Position numbers and translations under genes: made by a program
Notes under the pieces: generated by a model
Database searches by the model: none
What the model saw: only the letters and a program-made list of their open reading frames with translations
What the model was told of the DNA's origin: nothing
Source of the DNA: Halobaculum sp. MBLA0143
GTDB lineage: Archaea > Halobacteriota > Halobacteria > Halobacteriales > Haloferacaceae
Direction of reading: 5' to 3'
NCBI RefSeq assembly: GCF_041361465.1
Contig: NZ_JBGKAC010000001.1
Span: 1,116,001-1,180,000, forward strand
DNA: 64,000 nucleotides
In this document: in pieces, positions 7,700 through 16,762 of the stretch
Layout of the letters: each line of letters starts with the position of its first letter
How positions within the stretch are numbered: the stretch's first letter is position 1

Positions 7700-9146
7700 C
7701 AGTCTGGCGTTTCAGACCCCGACGGGTTGACGCTTTCGGGCGTCGTCGGCTCCTGACTGGACCCTTCGGCGCCCGGCGCTTCGACCCCCCCTCCGCGGTT
7801 CCGGAACGCACGGAGCGAGTAGAAGGTGACGATGCCGAGAGCGATCCAGCCGCTGCCCAGCAGCCACGTCTCCAGGTCGATGTAGAGTCCGAGCACGAGG
7901 TTGAGGACGATCCCGGCGACCGGAGCGACCGGGTACAACGGCATCTCGAACGGTCGGTTCAGATTCGGCCGCTGACGTCGCAGCCGAATCACGCTGGCGT
8001 TCACGACGACGAACGACAGCAGGAAGAACAACGACGAGAGGTTGCCCACCTGACGGATCGGCACGAACGCGACGGAGCCGACCATCACGACGGCGCTGGC
8101 GAGGATGGCGACCGCGGGCGTGCCGAACCGGTGGTGAATCTGGCCGAACCGTGGGAGCAGCCGTCCGTCCCGTCCCATCGAGAACGCGACACGGCTGGAC
8201 GCGATCACGACGGCGTTGAGCGCGGTCAGCGTGGAGAACACGGCGCCGAACACGATCAGCGCCTCACCGCCGCCGATCACCGGGAGCGACGGCATGAAGT
8301 TGCCCGCCGCCTCGGCGATGCCGGTCTCGCCGGCTGCGCCCAACTCCTCTGCCCCCAGCGTCCCATCGCCACCCCGACGACGGCGAGGTAGACGATCACG
8401 GTCGCGCCCAGCGACAGGAAGATCGCCCGCGGGATGTTCTCGCGGGGGTTCTCCACCTCCTCCGTGACGGTCGTGATGAGGTCGTACCCCTCGAACGCGA
8501 TGAAGGTGAGCCCCATCGCCGGCAGTATGTCTGTCGGCGTCTTCTCTCCCGGGAACAACGGCTGGAACTCCGCAGTCGAGAACTGGGCCGCCTGGACGCC
8601 GAAGTAGACGAACACGACCAGGATTGCGACCTTCGTGATCGTGAACACGGTCTCGGCGGAGCCGGCGGCGGCCGTCGAGGCCGTGTTCAGCAACACGAGC
8701 AACACGACGGCCCCGAGCGCGAGCCCGGTGATCGTCGTCGCCCCCACCGTCTCCGGCGCCGGCACCGACCCGGAGAGGTAGATGTGGAGCAGCTCCACGA
8801 AGTTGGGCGCGAACCCGAGCGCGTACAGCGCTCCGGCGATCATGTACGCGAACCACAGCATCCACCCCATCAGGAAGGAGACGAGGTCGCCGAACACCTC
8901 GTTGACGAAGGCGTACCCGCCGCCGCTCTTCGGAATGGCGCTCGCGAGCTCTGCGTACGAGAGCCCGGTGAAAGTGGTTACGACACCGTTCAGCAGAAAC
9001 ACCAGGATGGCAGCCGGACCGGCCGTCTTCGCGGCCAGCCCCGTGAGAACGAAGATGCCTGCACCGATCATTGCACCCATCCCGATCATCGTCGCGTCCA
9101 AGAGGCCCAGTTCGGCCTCGGGCGACCGATCACCGCCTGAACTCAT
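7699..9146 (-). pseudogene. APC family amino-acid permease, frameshifted near 8361-8366
   Basis: A 12-segment APC-superfamily amino acid/polyamine permease that is intact in sequence but split between two frames. The N-terminal part (from ATG 9146) has MIGMGAMIGAGIFVLTGL, the classic APC segment 1, and reads to ..VVGVAMG. From there the second frame continues GTLGAEELGAAGE and runs to the normal C-terminus. The join is at ATGGGACGC (complement of 8361-8366): one extra base, or a -1 slip on ATGGG, restores the full protein of about 480 residues. There are no other lesions, so an assembly indel, a very recent mutation or programmed slippage are all possible. The stop overlaps the TrkA-like gene by one base. 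Confidence 0.8.
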
Positions 9147-9234
9147 CGTCTCGGAATCCCCATCTATGCGTTACTGTAACTCCTCGAACTTAGCTCGTTG
9201 GTCCGTTACTACGAGAAATCACTACTCGACTGTC

Positions 9235-9305
9235 GGGCCGTCGACTACTCGCGGGTGATCGGGCTGTTAGCTACTCTCGAGGGGCCGGGCCGTCGACTAC
9301 TCGCG
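9235..9305. repeat. 19-bp direct repeat with 52-bp period
   Basis: GGGCCGTCGACTACTCGCG occurs at 9235-9253 and again at 9287-9305. The second copy contains the TAG stop codon of the MFS gene. The core GTCGAC is palindromic. It lies in the space between two minus-strand genes, downstream of one and upstream of the other, so a role in 3'-end formation is possible. Confidence 0.7.
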
Positions 9306-10544
9306 TGGGGTCGGCTCGCCGCCGGGGCCGGGAGTGTCGTCCGTCTCGGGGTCGTACACCTGTGTGGTGACGAGCAACAACGCGAGCACACCGAGTCCGG
9401 CGACGAACGCGAACGGGGCGACGTAGTCGACCCCTCCCAACACGCCGGAGACGAGCGGGCCGATGGCGGTGCCGAGCCCGAACCCGGTCGTCAGCACCGA
9501 CAGCGTGGAGCCGGACTGCCCCTCGCCCGCGATGTCGCCCGCGAGCGCCAGCGACACCGGGAACACGAGCGCGACCGCCAGTCCCTGGACTGCGCGGGCG
9601 ACGATCATCGTCGCCGACGTGGTCACGAACCCTTGGACGAGCGTGGACGGCACCAGGATCACGAGCCCCGCGAGCAGGAACGGCCGCCGGCCGTAGCGGT
9701 CGGAGGCCTCCCCGATGGGGATCTGGAACACCACGTTCGCCAGGACGGCGACGCCGAACTGGGTGCCGAACAGGAACGCGCCCTGGTCCAGCCGCTCGTT
9801 GATCGGCGCCTCAAGCGTGGCGAACAACGAGATCCCCATCGCCATGACGACCGTGGCGACACCGAGCGTGAACACGGGGTCCAACAGCGTCGACTCCCCG
9901 CGCACGGCCAGCGACACGTCGTCCCCGGCCGCGGCGCCGGTCTCCTCCGGGTCGTCGACGAGCGCCCACACGAGCAGGAAGCCGACGGCGGCGCCCACGA
10001 CGGCGACGGCGAAGGCGGCGTCGAAGCCGTAGAACTGCTGGATCGCGCCGGCCGCCAACGGCCCGAACCCGAAGCCGATCAGCCGGAACGTGTTGTACAC
10101 GCCGAAGTTGCCGCCCCGGGTGTCCGGGTCGCCCAGTTCGTTGACGAGCGCCACCGTCGCGGGGATCGTCAGCGCGGCGCCGACCCCCTGGAGCGCCCGG
10201 AGCGCGACGAGCGCGGGGTAGCTGTCCGTGAAGGGGTAGCCCGCCGACCCGATCCCGAGCAACAGGAGTCCCGAGAGGATGAACCCCGTTCGCGTGCCGA
10301 AGCGGTCGGAGAGCCGCCCGGTGAGCGGCTGGAGGCCGCTGTTGAGGAGGCCGAACACCGACAGCGCGATCCCGACGAGCAACGTCGTCGACAGCGAGAC
10401 GCCGGCGACGGCCGCGCCGGCGTCACCGACGATGCTCCCGACGTACGCCGGCAGCACGACGATGAGGAACGAGTTGCCCAGCGAGTCTGCCATCCGAGCG
10501 AACGCGAGTGCGAACACCCGGCGGTCGGTGTCGAGAACGCCCAT
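9297..10544 (-). CDS. MFS transporter, probable drug/metabolite exporter
   Basis: A 415-residue major facilitator with 12 predicted membrane segments and the family loop 2-3 motif (LTGRLSDRFGTRTGF) around residues 65-80; a second DRYGRR copy lies in the 8-9 loop. The N-terminus DRRVFALAFARMADSLGNSF is typical of haloarchaeal DHA1-type exporters. I chose the ATG at 10544, because the four extra codons upstream would need a TTG start. The last 15 residues are a Pro/Gly-rich acidic tail. The substrate cannot be predicted. It has no co-transcribed regulator in the window. Confidence 0.93.
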   Translation of the reverse strand: MGVLDTDRRVFALAFARMADSLGNSFLIVVLPAYVGSIVGDAGAAVAGVSLSTTLLVGIALSVFGLLNSGLQPLTGRLSDRFGTRTGFILSGLLLLGIGSAGYPFTDSYPALVALRALQGVGAALTIPATVALVNELGDPDTRGGNFGVYNTFRLIGFGFGPLAAGAIQQFYGFDAAFAVAVVGAAVGFLLVWALVDDPEETGAAAGDDVSLAVRGESTLLDPVFTLGVATVVMAMGISLFATLEAPINERLDQGAFLFGTQFGVAVLANVVFQIPIGEASDRYGRRPFLLAGLVILVPSTLVQGFVTTSATMIVARAVQGLAVALVFPVSLALAGDIAGEGQSGSTLSVLTTGFGLGTAIGPLVSGVLGGVDYVAPFAFVAGLGVLALLLVTTQVYDPETDDTPGPGGEPTPRE

Positions 10545-10642
10545 CTGTCCCGACAAGGAGAGCCAGCGGCATACACGTTCGGGAACCGTACGCCGTCGAT
10601 TATCCGTCAGGCCCTTGAGCGTCCGTGTGCTAGCGGGCCGGC

Positions 10643-10966
10643 ATGAAGTTCTGCGACGACTGCGGCTCGATGATGAAGGCGAACGACGATGTCTGGGTGT
10701 GTGGCTCGTGTGGCGCCGAGGAGGAACGCAACGCCGCCGAGGAGACCGGGATGTCGGTCACCGACGGGCAAGACGAGACAGAGGTCGTCGACGTGAGCGA
10801 CGTGGACGACACCCAGGTCGCACCGACGACGGAGGTTCACTGTCCGAAGTGTGGCAACGACCGTGCCAGCTACGAGATGAAGCAGATCCGCGCCGCAGAC
10901 GAGTCCGAGACACGCTTCTTCACCTGTACGGAGTGCGAGCACAAGTGGCGCGAGGACGACCACTGA
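10643..10966 (+). CDS. tfs: Transcription factor S (TFIIS/RPB9-like)
   Basis: A 107-residue archaeal transcript cleavage factor that stimulates RNA hydrolysis by backtracked RNA polymerase. The N-terminal zinc ribbon uses Cys4, Cys7, Cys20 and Cys23. An acidic linker follows. The C-terminal zinc ribbon uses Cys67, Cys70, Cys95 and Cys98. The acidic hairpin that reaches into the polymerase active site is present as Asp86-Glu87 in QIRAADESETRFF, so this is a catalytically active TFS rather than one of the inactive paralogues. Length and domain order are standard. It stands alone, with the MFS gene divergent upstream. Confidence 0.96.
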   Translation: MKFCDDCGSMMKANDDVWVCGSCGAEEERNAAEETGMSVTDGQDETEVVDVSDVDDTQVAPTTEVHCPKCGNDRASYEMKQIRAADESETRFFTCTECEHKWREDDH

Positions 10967-11088
10967 CCCCTGGTCGCCGTCGACACCGACTCGCTCGCAG
11001 ACGTCGCAGAGCACGAGCCAGGGGTTGGCGCGGCGGACGTTCCACGTTGTAGCAAGGCTCTTGCCGCTACCCCGTGTCTCGCCGGACG

Positions 11089-12126
11089 ATGGTTCTGGGT
11101 GGACTCCTCCCGCAGGTTCCCGCGGTGTTCGTCGCCGTCTGTGTCGTCACGACGCTGTCGATCTGGGTCGGGAGCGGACTGTTGGAGCAGGCGGCAGAGG
11201 AGCTGTCGCGCTACTACGGCCTGCCGGACGTGATCCAGGGCTCCGTCGTGGTGGCGGTTGGCTCTAGCTCCCCGGAGCTGGCGAGCGTGGTGTTCGCAGC
11301 CGCCGCCGGCTCCTTCGGGATGGGGGTCGGCGCCGTCGTCGGCTCTGCGGTGTTCAACGTGCTCGTGATCCCCGGGCTGGCCGGGCTCGTGACCGCCGCT
11401 CCGGTGGACGCCGACCGCACGCTCGTCTACAAGGAAGCACAGTTCTACATGCTCGCCGTCTCCGGGCTGATCGTCACGTTCGCGCTCGCGGTGATCTACT
11501 TCCCCGTCGCGGGCGGGCCGTCGCTGACCGGCGAGGTGACTCGTCCGTTGGCAGCCATCCCGTTGCTCCTGTACGGACTGTACGTGTTCATCCAGTGGCA
11601 GGACGTGAACGACCACGAGCCCGACGCGGACGGCGAGCGAGTCCCGGTCGGGCGGGCCTGGGGCCGACTCGCCGCCGGGCTCGCGGTCATCCTGATCGCG
11701 GTCGAACAGCTCGTCGGGGCCGTGGAGGGGCTCGTCGGCGTGTTCGGTATCCCGGAGTTTCTCGCGGGCGTGACGATCCTCGCGGCGGCCACGAGCCTGC
11801 CGGACGCGCTCGTGTCCGTCCGTGCGGCCCGCGACGGCAGGGGGGTGACGAGTCTGGGGAACGTCCTCGGGTCGAACACGTTCGACCTGCTCGTCGCCAT
11901 CCCGCTGGGCGTGTTGATCGTCGGCGACGTCCCCGTCGACTTCGCCGTCGCCGCTCCGATGATGGGTGTGTTGACCGTGGCGACGATCCTCCTGTTCACG
12001 ATGCTGCGGACTGGCCTCTCACTCACGACCGGCGAGTCGTACGCGCTCTTGGGCGCGTACCTCCTGTTCGTCGGCTGGGTGGTCGGCGAGACCGTCGGCG
12101 CGATCGACCTGATCGTCGGAGCCTGA
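11089..12126 (+). CDS. Na+/Ca2+ exchanger family (CaCA) antiporter
   Basis: A membrane antiporter of about 345 residues with 10 predicted segments in two inverted halves. The alpha-1 repeat reads VGSSSPELASVVF...GSAVFN and the alpha-2 repeat reads AAATSLPDALVSV...GNVLGSNTFD, which carry the acidic and Ser/Thr residues that bind Na+ and Ca2+ in this family. In alpha-1 the usual GTSLPE is GSSSPE. A hydrophilic acidic loop (near DVNDHEPDADGER) separates the halves. The ATG at 11089 is preferred; an in-frame GTG at 11074 would add MSRRT. It likely exports Ca2+ in exchange for Na+ or H+, but the cation is not certain. Confidence 0.9.
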   Translation: MVLGGLLPQVPAVFVAVCVVTTLSIWVGSGLLEQAAEELSRYYGLPDVIQGSVVVAVGSSSPELASVVFAAAAGSFGMGVGAVVGSAVFNVLVIPGLAGLVTAAPVDADRTLVYKEAQFYMLAVSGLIVTFALAVIYFPVAGGPSLTGEVTRPLAAIPLLLYGLYVFIQWQDVNDHEPDADGERVPVGRAWGRLAAGLAVILIAVEQLVGAVEGLVGVFGIPEFLAGVTILAAATSLPDALVSVRAARDGRGVTSLGNVLGSNTFDLLVAIPLGVLIVGDVPVDFAVAAPMMGVLTVATILLFTMLRTGLSLTTGESYALLGAYLLFVGWVVGETVGAIDLIVGA

Positions 12127-12203
12127 CGACGAGACTCGGTGACGCCCCCGAACCGGGGGTGAGGAACGGACAGCTTAACCCGTTCCAACGGCTATCGCGA
12201 GCG

Positions 12204-13259
12204 ATGAGTGAACGGACTGCGAGCGAGGACCGTAGTGAGGGTGATCTCCGCAACACCGGACTGTCGCTGAAACACGACCGCGAGTGGGACTACGAGCTCG
12301 AACGGATCGTCGAGGAACTGGAAGAACGCGACGCAGACACCGTCGGACTCCAGTTCCCGGAGGGACTGAAGCGACGCGGCCCGGCCGTCGCCGACGACCT
12401 CCGTCAGCTCACCGACGACGCGACGTTCCTGTTGTCCGGGCAGCCGTGTTACGGCGCGTGTGACTTGGACACCTACCTGATGCGTCGGACGGACCTGTTC
12501 GTCCACTTCGGCCACTCCCCGATGAAGGAGTCCGACAAGATCCTCTACGTCCCGTTGTTCTCCAACGTCGACCCGTTCGGGATCATGGAGGAGTCGCTCG
12601 AGGAGCTGACCGACCCGGACGACGATCCGGACGTGGGGCTCGTCACCACCGCCCAGCACATGAACCTGTTCGACGACATGTTCGACTGGCTGGCCGAGCG
12701 GGGCTACGAGGTCCACACCCGCCGCGGCGACGACCGACTCACCCACGAGGGCCAGGTGCTGGGGTGTAACTACGCCTCCGCCCAGGTGGACGCCGACCAG
12801 ATCCTCTACGTCGGCGGCGGGAAGTTCCACCCCCTCGGCCTGGCGATGGAGCACCCGGACAAGACGGTCGTCATCGCAGACCCCGTCAACAACGTCGTCG
12901 AGGTGGCCGACACGGAGAAGTTCATGAAGCAACGCTACGCCTCCGTCCACAAGGCGATGGACGCCGACAAGTGGGGCGTCATCTTCTGTACCAAGATCGG
13001 GCAGGGCCGCTGGGAGCAGGCCCAGGAGATCGTCGAAGCCAACGACGACGCCTACCTCATCACGATGGACGAGGTGACGCCCGACCGCCTCCGCAACTTC
13101 GACATGGACGCGTTCGTCAACACCGGCTGCCCCCGGATCACCACCGACGACGGCCCGCAGTTCCACAAGCCGATGCTCACGCCCGGCGAGTACGAGATCG
13201 CCGTCGGCAACAAGCCGTTGGACGAGTTGGAGTTCGACACGTTCCACGGGACGTGGTGA
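12204..13259 (+). CDS. dph2: Diphthamide biosynthesis enzyme Dph2
   Basis: A 351-residue archaeal Dph2, the non-canonical radical SAM enzyme that transfers the 3-amino-3-carboxypropyl group of SAM to the target histidine of elongation factor aEF2, the first step of diphthamide synthesis. The three cysteines that hold the [4Fe-4S] cluster are visible, one per domain: Cys82 or Cys86 in GQPCYGACDLD, Cys188 in VLGCNYASA and Cys309 in NTGCPRI. The ATG at 12204 follows a TTAA-type box about 30 nt upstream. The open frame extends much further upstream, through the antiporter gene, but that part is a shadow. Confidence 0.95.
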   Translation: MSERTASEDRSEGDLRNTGLSLKHDREWDYELERIVEELEERDADTVGLQFPEGLKRRGPAVADDLRQLTDDATFLLSGQPCYGACDLDTYLMRRTDLFVHFGHSPMKESDKILYVPLFSNVDPFGIMEESLEELTDPDDDPDVGLVTTAQHMNLFDDMFDWLAERGYEVHTRRGDDRLTHEGQVLGCNYASAQVDADQILYVGGGKFHPLGLAMEHPDKTVVIADPVNNVVEVADTEKFMKQRYASVHKAMDADKWGVIFCTKIGQGRWEQAQEIVEANDDAYLITMDEVTPDRLRNFDMDAFVNTGCPRITTDDGPQFHKPMLTPGEYEIAVGNKPLDELEFDTFHGTW

Positions 13260-13284
13260 TCTTCAGGCTGGCGTAGACCCGAGG

Positions 13285-14895
13285 TCACGGGCGGAACGGT
13301 TCCGTGTCCGTGACGGGTAACACTAAGTTTTCTACTTCCCGTCTCGCGTACAGAATCGCACCGTACCCCGCAGTCGCGGCGACGGACACACCGATCACGG
13401 TGTTGAGGAGGATCGCTCCCGTCGTGTCGACGGAGACGACGGAGAGGACCGGGAGACAGACGAGGAGTTGACAGACGCTGTAGACCACGAGGACGGTCGT
13501 TGCCGGGGCAGTCGGTCCCCCGCCGACGACAGGCCCCTCGCTCTGGTCTCTCGCAACGACACCGAACAGGATCGAGAGGGCGGGAGAGGCGACAGCGTAG
13601 AGACAACCGAGTGCGACGACCGCGACGGTCTCGACGGGCGAGACGCCAACGGCGGCGGCGAGACCACCCGTCGTCACGACGGCCACGGGCACCATCGGAA
13701 GGGCGACCGCGAACAGCTTCGCCCTGACGTACTCTGTGGCCGTCAGAGGTGAGGTGAGGACCCAGGGAAGCGCCACTCCCTCCCTGTCGACGACGTTGAT
13801 GTTTACCGCACTCCCGGCGGCCAGTCCGACGGAGATCGCACCGAGGGCGTGGGCGACCCCGAATCCAGATACTGTCGGGTCGATCAGCAACAACAGTGGT
13901 GTGACCAGCGGTGGAACGGCGTAGACGAGCGTGACTGGACTCCGCGCGGCCGTCCGCCAAGTGCTGCGGAGGAGTGCGCCGACACGACGAGAGAACAGTC
14001 GTTCGAGCGGGACTCTATCGGGGAGTGGCTCCCCGTCGGATTCGTCCGTCTCCTCGGGGTCGTCCTCGGAGGCGACCGTGTCACCGAGCCAGATCCGGTC
14101 GGCCACGCTGGCGGACCCGACGAGACTGACCGCCGTCGCCGTCAGCAACGCAGCCCCACCGAGTAGCGCCTCACCGAGTGGCGCGTCGAACGGTGGCACC
14201 AGAGCTAGCCCTGCGACACCGACGAACCGGACTGGGGTGGCGACCAACCCCTCCACTATGGGATTCCAGCTGATTATAAAGAATCCGAGCAGAGCTACGG
14301 TGACGAACCCGAAGATGGTCTCCTGTTCGGCCTCCAGATCGGCCGCCTGGACCGACGACAACCCTACAAGTCCCAAGGAGTATCCCAGTGCGACGCCCAG
14401 CGGGATCACACAGAGAGAAATCAACAGCAGCGACACCGACGGCAGGAGCGCACGAGAGCCGTAGTAGAACGCACCCGCGCCGGCGACCACCGGAGGCCCG
14501 AACACGAACAGCTTCGAGCTGACGTTTCTGAGTGTGAGCCTAGCGAGATACTCGGAGACAGTGAGGCGAACGATCAGCCCCCTGTCGCCGTTGGACAGTT
14601 CCGCTTCACCCTTCACAGTGTCGAACACGGTCGCAACCACAACGACCAGCAGGCCACCGACCAGTGTCTTGACGACCGCTGTCGCTACCGCCGCGTGGTC
14701 GCCTGCCAGAAACTGTTCACCGAAATAGAGTGCTCCCTGTCCGTTGGGCTGGATGATCCGGAACGCGACGTACCCCCACAGTACGAAGGCGATCGGTACT
14801 GTCAGTAGTTCGAACTCACGGCGGCGACGGCGAGCGTCGAAACGGATCACCGTGAGAACACGCCGGACCGAGTCGCCAGACACTCCCGGTGTCAC
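13285..14895 (-). CDS. ABC-2 type transporter permease
   Basis: A 536-residue polytopic membrane protein with about 12 predicted segments. It begins with a cytosolic helix containing RFDARRRRREFELLTVP, as haloarchaeal exporter permeases often do, and is split by a long acidic cytosolic loop (ASEDDPEETDESDGEPLPD) around residue 285. Its GTG overlaps the TGA of the ATPase gene by four bases (GTGA), so the two make one exporter of the ABC-2 class. Two pseudo-symmetric halves suggest a fused dimer. The substrate is unknown; lipids, peptides or antimicrobials are all possible. Confidence 0.88.
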   Translation of the reverse strand: MTPGVSGDSVRRVLTVIRFDARRRRREFELLTVPIAFVLWGYVAFRIIQPNGQGALYFGEQFLAGDHAAVATAVVKTLVGGLLVVVVATVFDTVKGEAELSNGDRGLIVRLTVSEYLARLTLRNVSSKLFVFGPPVVAGAGAFYYGSRALLPSVSLLLISLCVIPLGVALGYSLGLVGLSSVQAADLEAEQETIFGFVTVALLGFFIISWNPIVEGLVATPVRFVGVAGLALVPPFDAPLGEALLGGAALLTATAVSLVGSASVADRIWLGDTVASEDDPEETDESDGEPLPDRVPLERLFSRRVGALLRSTWRTAARSPVTLVYAVPPLVTPLLLLIDPTVSGFGVAHALGAISVGLAAGSAVNINVVDREGVALPWVLTSPLTATEYVRAKLFAVALPMVPVAVVTTGGLAAAVGVSPVETVAVVALGCLYAVASPALSILFGVVARDQSEGPVVGGGPTAPATTVLVVYSVCQLLVCLPVLSVVSVDTTGAILLNTVIGVSVAATAGYGAILYARREVENLVLPVTDTEPFRP

Positions 14896-15686
14896 TCTGT
14901 GTCACCCCGACGCTCTTGGGTGAGCTTCAGGAAGACCTCGTTCAGACCGCTGTCCTCCGACTCGCCCACGTCGGCCACCAGCTCCTCCGGCGACTCCTGA
15001 GTCAGCAGCTCTCCCTCGTGCAGGAGCCCGACCCTGTCGGCAGCCCGTTCAGCCACCTCTAAGATGTGCGTCGACAGGAAAATCGTGGTCCCTGCTTCGG
15101 ACAGTTCTGAGAGGAGTTCTTCCATCTTGTTCGCGGCCCGTGGGTCGAGTCCACCGGTCGGCTCGTCGAGGAACAAGACTTCGGGAGAGTGAATTACCGC
15201 CTGGATGACGTTGATCTTCTGACGCATTCCCTTCGAGTACCCGGATATTCTGGAATGTGCGTCCTCCAGCATGTCGAAGCGCGCGAGATACTGTTCGGTG
15301 TCCGTCTCGTCGTCGTCGACTCCGTACACGTCCGCTGCGAGCCGAATCTGCTCCCAGCCGGTCAACTGTTCGTACAGCGGCGGCGTATCCGGCGCGTACC
15401 CGATTCTAGGAGCGAGCTCAGACCGATCAGCGACGGAGACACCTGCCACTTCCGCAGATCCGTCGGTCGGTCGTGTGAGTCCTGTCAACATCCGCATCGT
15501 CGTCGTTTTCCCGGCACCATTCGGGCCCAAGAACCCGTACACTTCACCCTTCGGGATACGAATATTGATCCGACCCACGGCTGTCGTGTCGCCGAACCGC
15601 TTGGTGAGTCCGTCAGTCTTCACTGCGTAGTCGCCGCCGACGTCTCTATCCTCGGTTGACCCAGTTCGGCTGATATGTTCTCTCAC
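14892..15686 (-). CDS. ABC transporter ATP-binding protein
   Basis: ATPase subunit of the exporter, about 264 residues from the GTG at 15686. It has Walker A GPNGAGKTTT, a Q-loop replaced by YAPDTPPLYEQLT (as in many ABC-2 ATPases), the signature YSKGMRQK, Walker B VLFLDEPTGGLDP and the H-loop FLSTHI. The GTG at 15686 lies about 28-32 nt downstream of an ATAGTTTT box (15711-15720), which fits a leaderless transcript. Another GTG at 15623 would give the 243-residue protein more usual for the family, so the start is uncertain. It is coupled to the permease by a GTGA overlap. Confidence 0.9.
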   Translation of the reverse strand: MREHISRTGSTEDRDVGGDYAVKTDGLTKRFGDTTAVGRINIRIPKGEVYGFLGPNGAGKTTTMRMLTGLTRPTDGSAEVAGVSVADRSELAPRIGYAPDTPPLYEQLTGWEQIRLAADVYGVDDDETDTEQYLARFDMLEDAHSRISGYSKGMRQKINVIQAVIHSPEVLFLDEPTGGLDPRAANKMEELLSELSEAGTTIFLSTHILEVAERAADRVGLLHEGELLTQESPEELVADVGESEDSGLNEVFLKLTQERRGDTE

Positions 15687-15986
15687 ACACCCGTATGAGG
15701 AACTCGTGAACAAAAACTATTGGAATTATGTAGGTACAGTAGTCTAATTATTAACCATTTCTTTGGTCTACAGTGATAACGGACGGGTGGGAATCCCTGA
15801 CGATGTGTGTAATTTTTGAAGATAAAGATTAGAACTGCTACATGAGATTTATATTATGAGGCTACATGCATTCCAACGAGGTGAGAACATGATCGGACTC
15901 ACCACGATGTGTGCTGGCATCGCCGGCCGGCTCCGAGTGCACCACCACGGCAACGCTTAACACCGCCTCGGGACAGACCTGTTGGC
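15687..15986. other. AT-rich intergenic region with divergent promoters
   Basis: This space between two divergent genes is markedly AT-rich from about 15710 to 15890. It holds the leftward TATA-like box near 15711-15720 and, on the right, CTTAAC near 15956 about 30 nt before the GTG at 15987. A short ATG frame at 15909 leads into the next gene but its first 26 residues are atypical. I see no tRNA or other gene in it. Confidence 0.5.
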
Positions 15987-16328
15987 GTGCTGTCGAGTGA
16001 GACGGTCAAGCTCGGGCTGGGTGGGGTCGGAGCCGTCGCGTTCCTCGCGGGGCTCGCCGTCGACGTGAACGCCGGGGCGCTCGCGGATCCGTTCGTCTGG
16101 CTGGCCGTCTGGGCGCTCCTGATCGGGGTCGGTCTCGGGGGGGACGACCCGCGACGGGACGCGCTGGCGGCCGGCGGGCTCGTGATCGCGGCGGTCGCCT
16201 TCTCCCTCGCCTGGCTGGGCGCCGCCACCTGGCGCACCACGACGTTCCCGACCGCCGGCCTACTGTTCGGTTGTTTCGGTGTCGGGCTCGCGCTCCAACT
16301 CGCGGGCGGCCGACTCTCGTTCGGCTGA
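15987..16328 (+). CDS. Small multi-pass membrane protein
   Basis: A 113-residue hydrophobic protein with four predicted membrane segments (about residues 9-25, 33-50, 60-80 and 88-105) joined by short loops, one of which is DDPRRD. The GTG at 15987 is about 30 nt downstream of a CTTAAC box and removes a 26-residue Pro/Arg-rich extension present if translation began at 15909. I do not recognise a family and no function can be given. Confidence 0.6.
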   Translation: MLSSETVKLGLGGVGAVAFLAGLAVDVNAGALADPFVWLAVWALLIGVGLGGDDPRRDALAAGGLVIAAVAFSLAWLGAATWRTTTFPTAGLLFGCFGVGLALQLAGGRLSFG

Positions 16329-16762
16329 GCCGACGGCCGCCTCGACGGCGCCGACAGCCGCGACGGGGCTCCCGGCGATCACACTCACACGAGTGACTCC
16401 GGGGGGACGGCTCGAGAAGACTCCGACGAGTCCTGGTCGTCGGAGCGTAACGGCACGGGACGCGCCGTCCGGGTCACTCCTCGTCCGGCGACGGCGGTCG
16501 TGGCCGGCCGACTGCCCGCGACATCGTCGCCGCCATCTCGCCGAAGCCGGCCGTCTGTCGTTCTCGTCGCACACCACGACACGACACGGGAGTTCGGTAA
16601 GTGTTTTGCGGCGAATACAGCCGGGGTGTCACCGGAGAGCGTCGCGGAGCTACGCTCCAGCGCGCGACTCTCACTGTCTCGCGTGGCGTGCGTCGCCACG
16701 CGACTCCGTGCCGTGGCTCCGCAATCACAAGAGCCAGGCGGCTCGCGGTCGACCGATCGGTC
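16329..16762. other. Intergenic region with a perfect hairpin
   Basis: No convincing gene lies here; the frames open in this stretch are Arg/Pro-rich shadows. A perfect 9-bp inverted repeat with a 5-nt loop (CGCGTGGCG, loop TGCGT, CGCCACGCG) is at 16680-16702, about 60 nt before the aldo/keto reductase start. A local AT-richer patch near 16600 may contain a promoter. Confidence 0.4.

Noticed and set aside
9198-10646. 482-codon plus-strand frame opposite the MFS gene
   Set aside because: The translation is dominated by Glu, Arg, His and Gln in the pattern typical of antisense shadows of GC-rich genes; the MFS protein on the other strand is clearly real.
11595-12203. Long plus-strand frame running into dph2
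   Set aside because: It overlaps the antiporter gene, is Arg/Gly-rich and has no resemblance to Dph2; the ATG at 12204 with its TTAA box is the real start.
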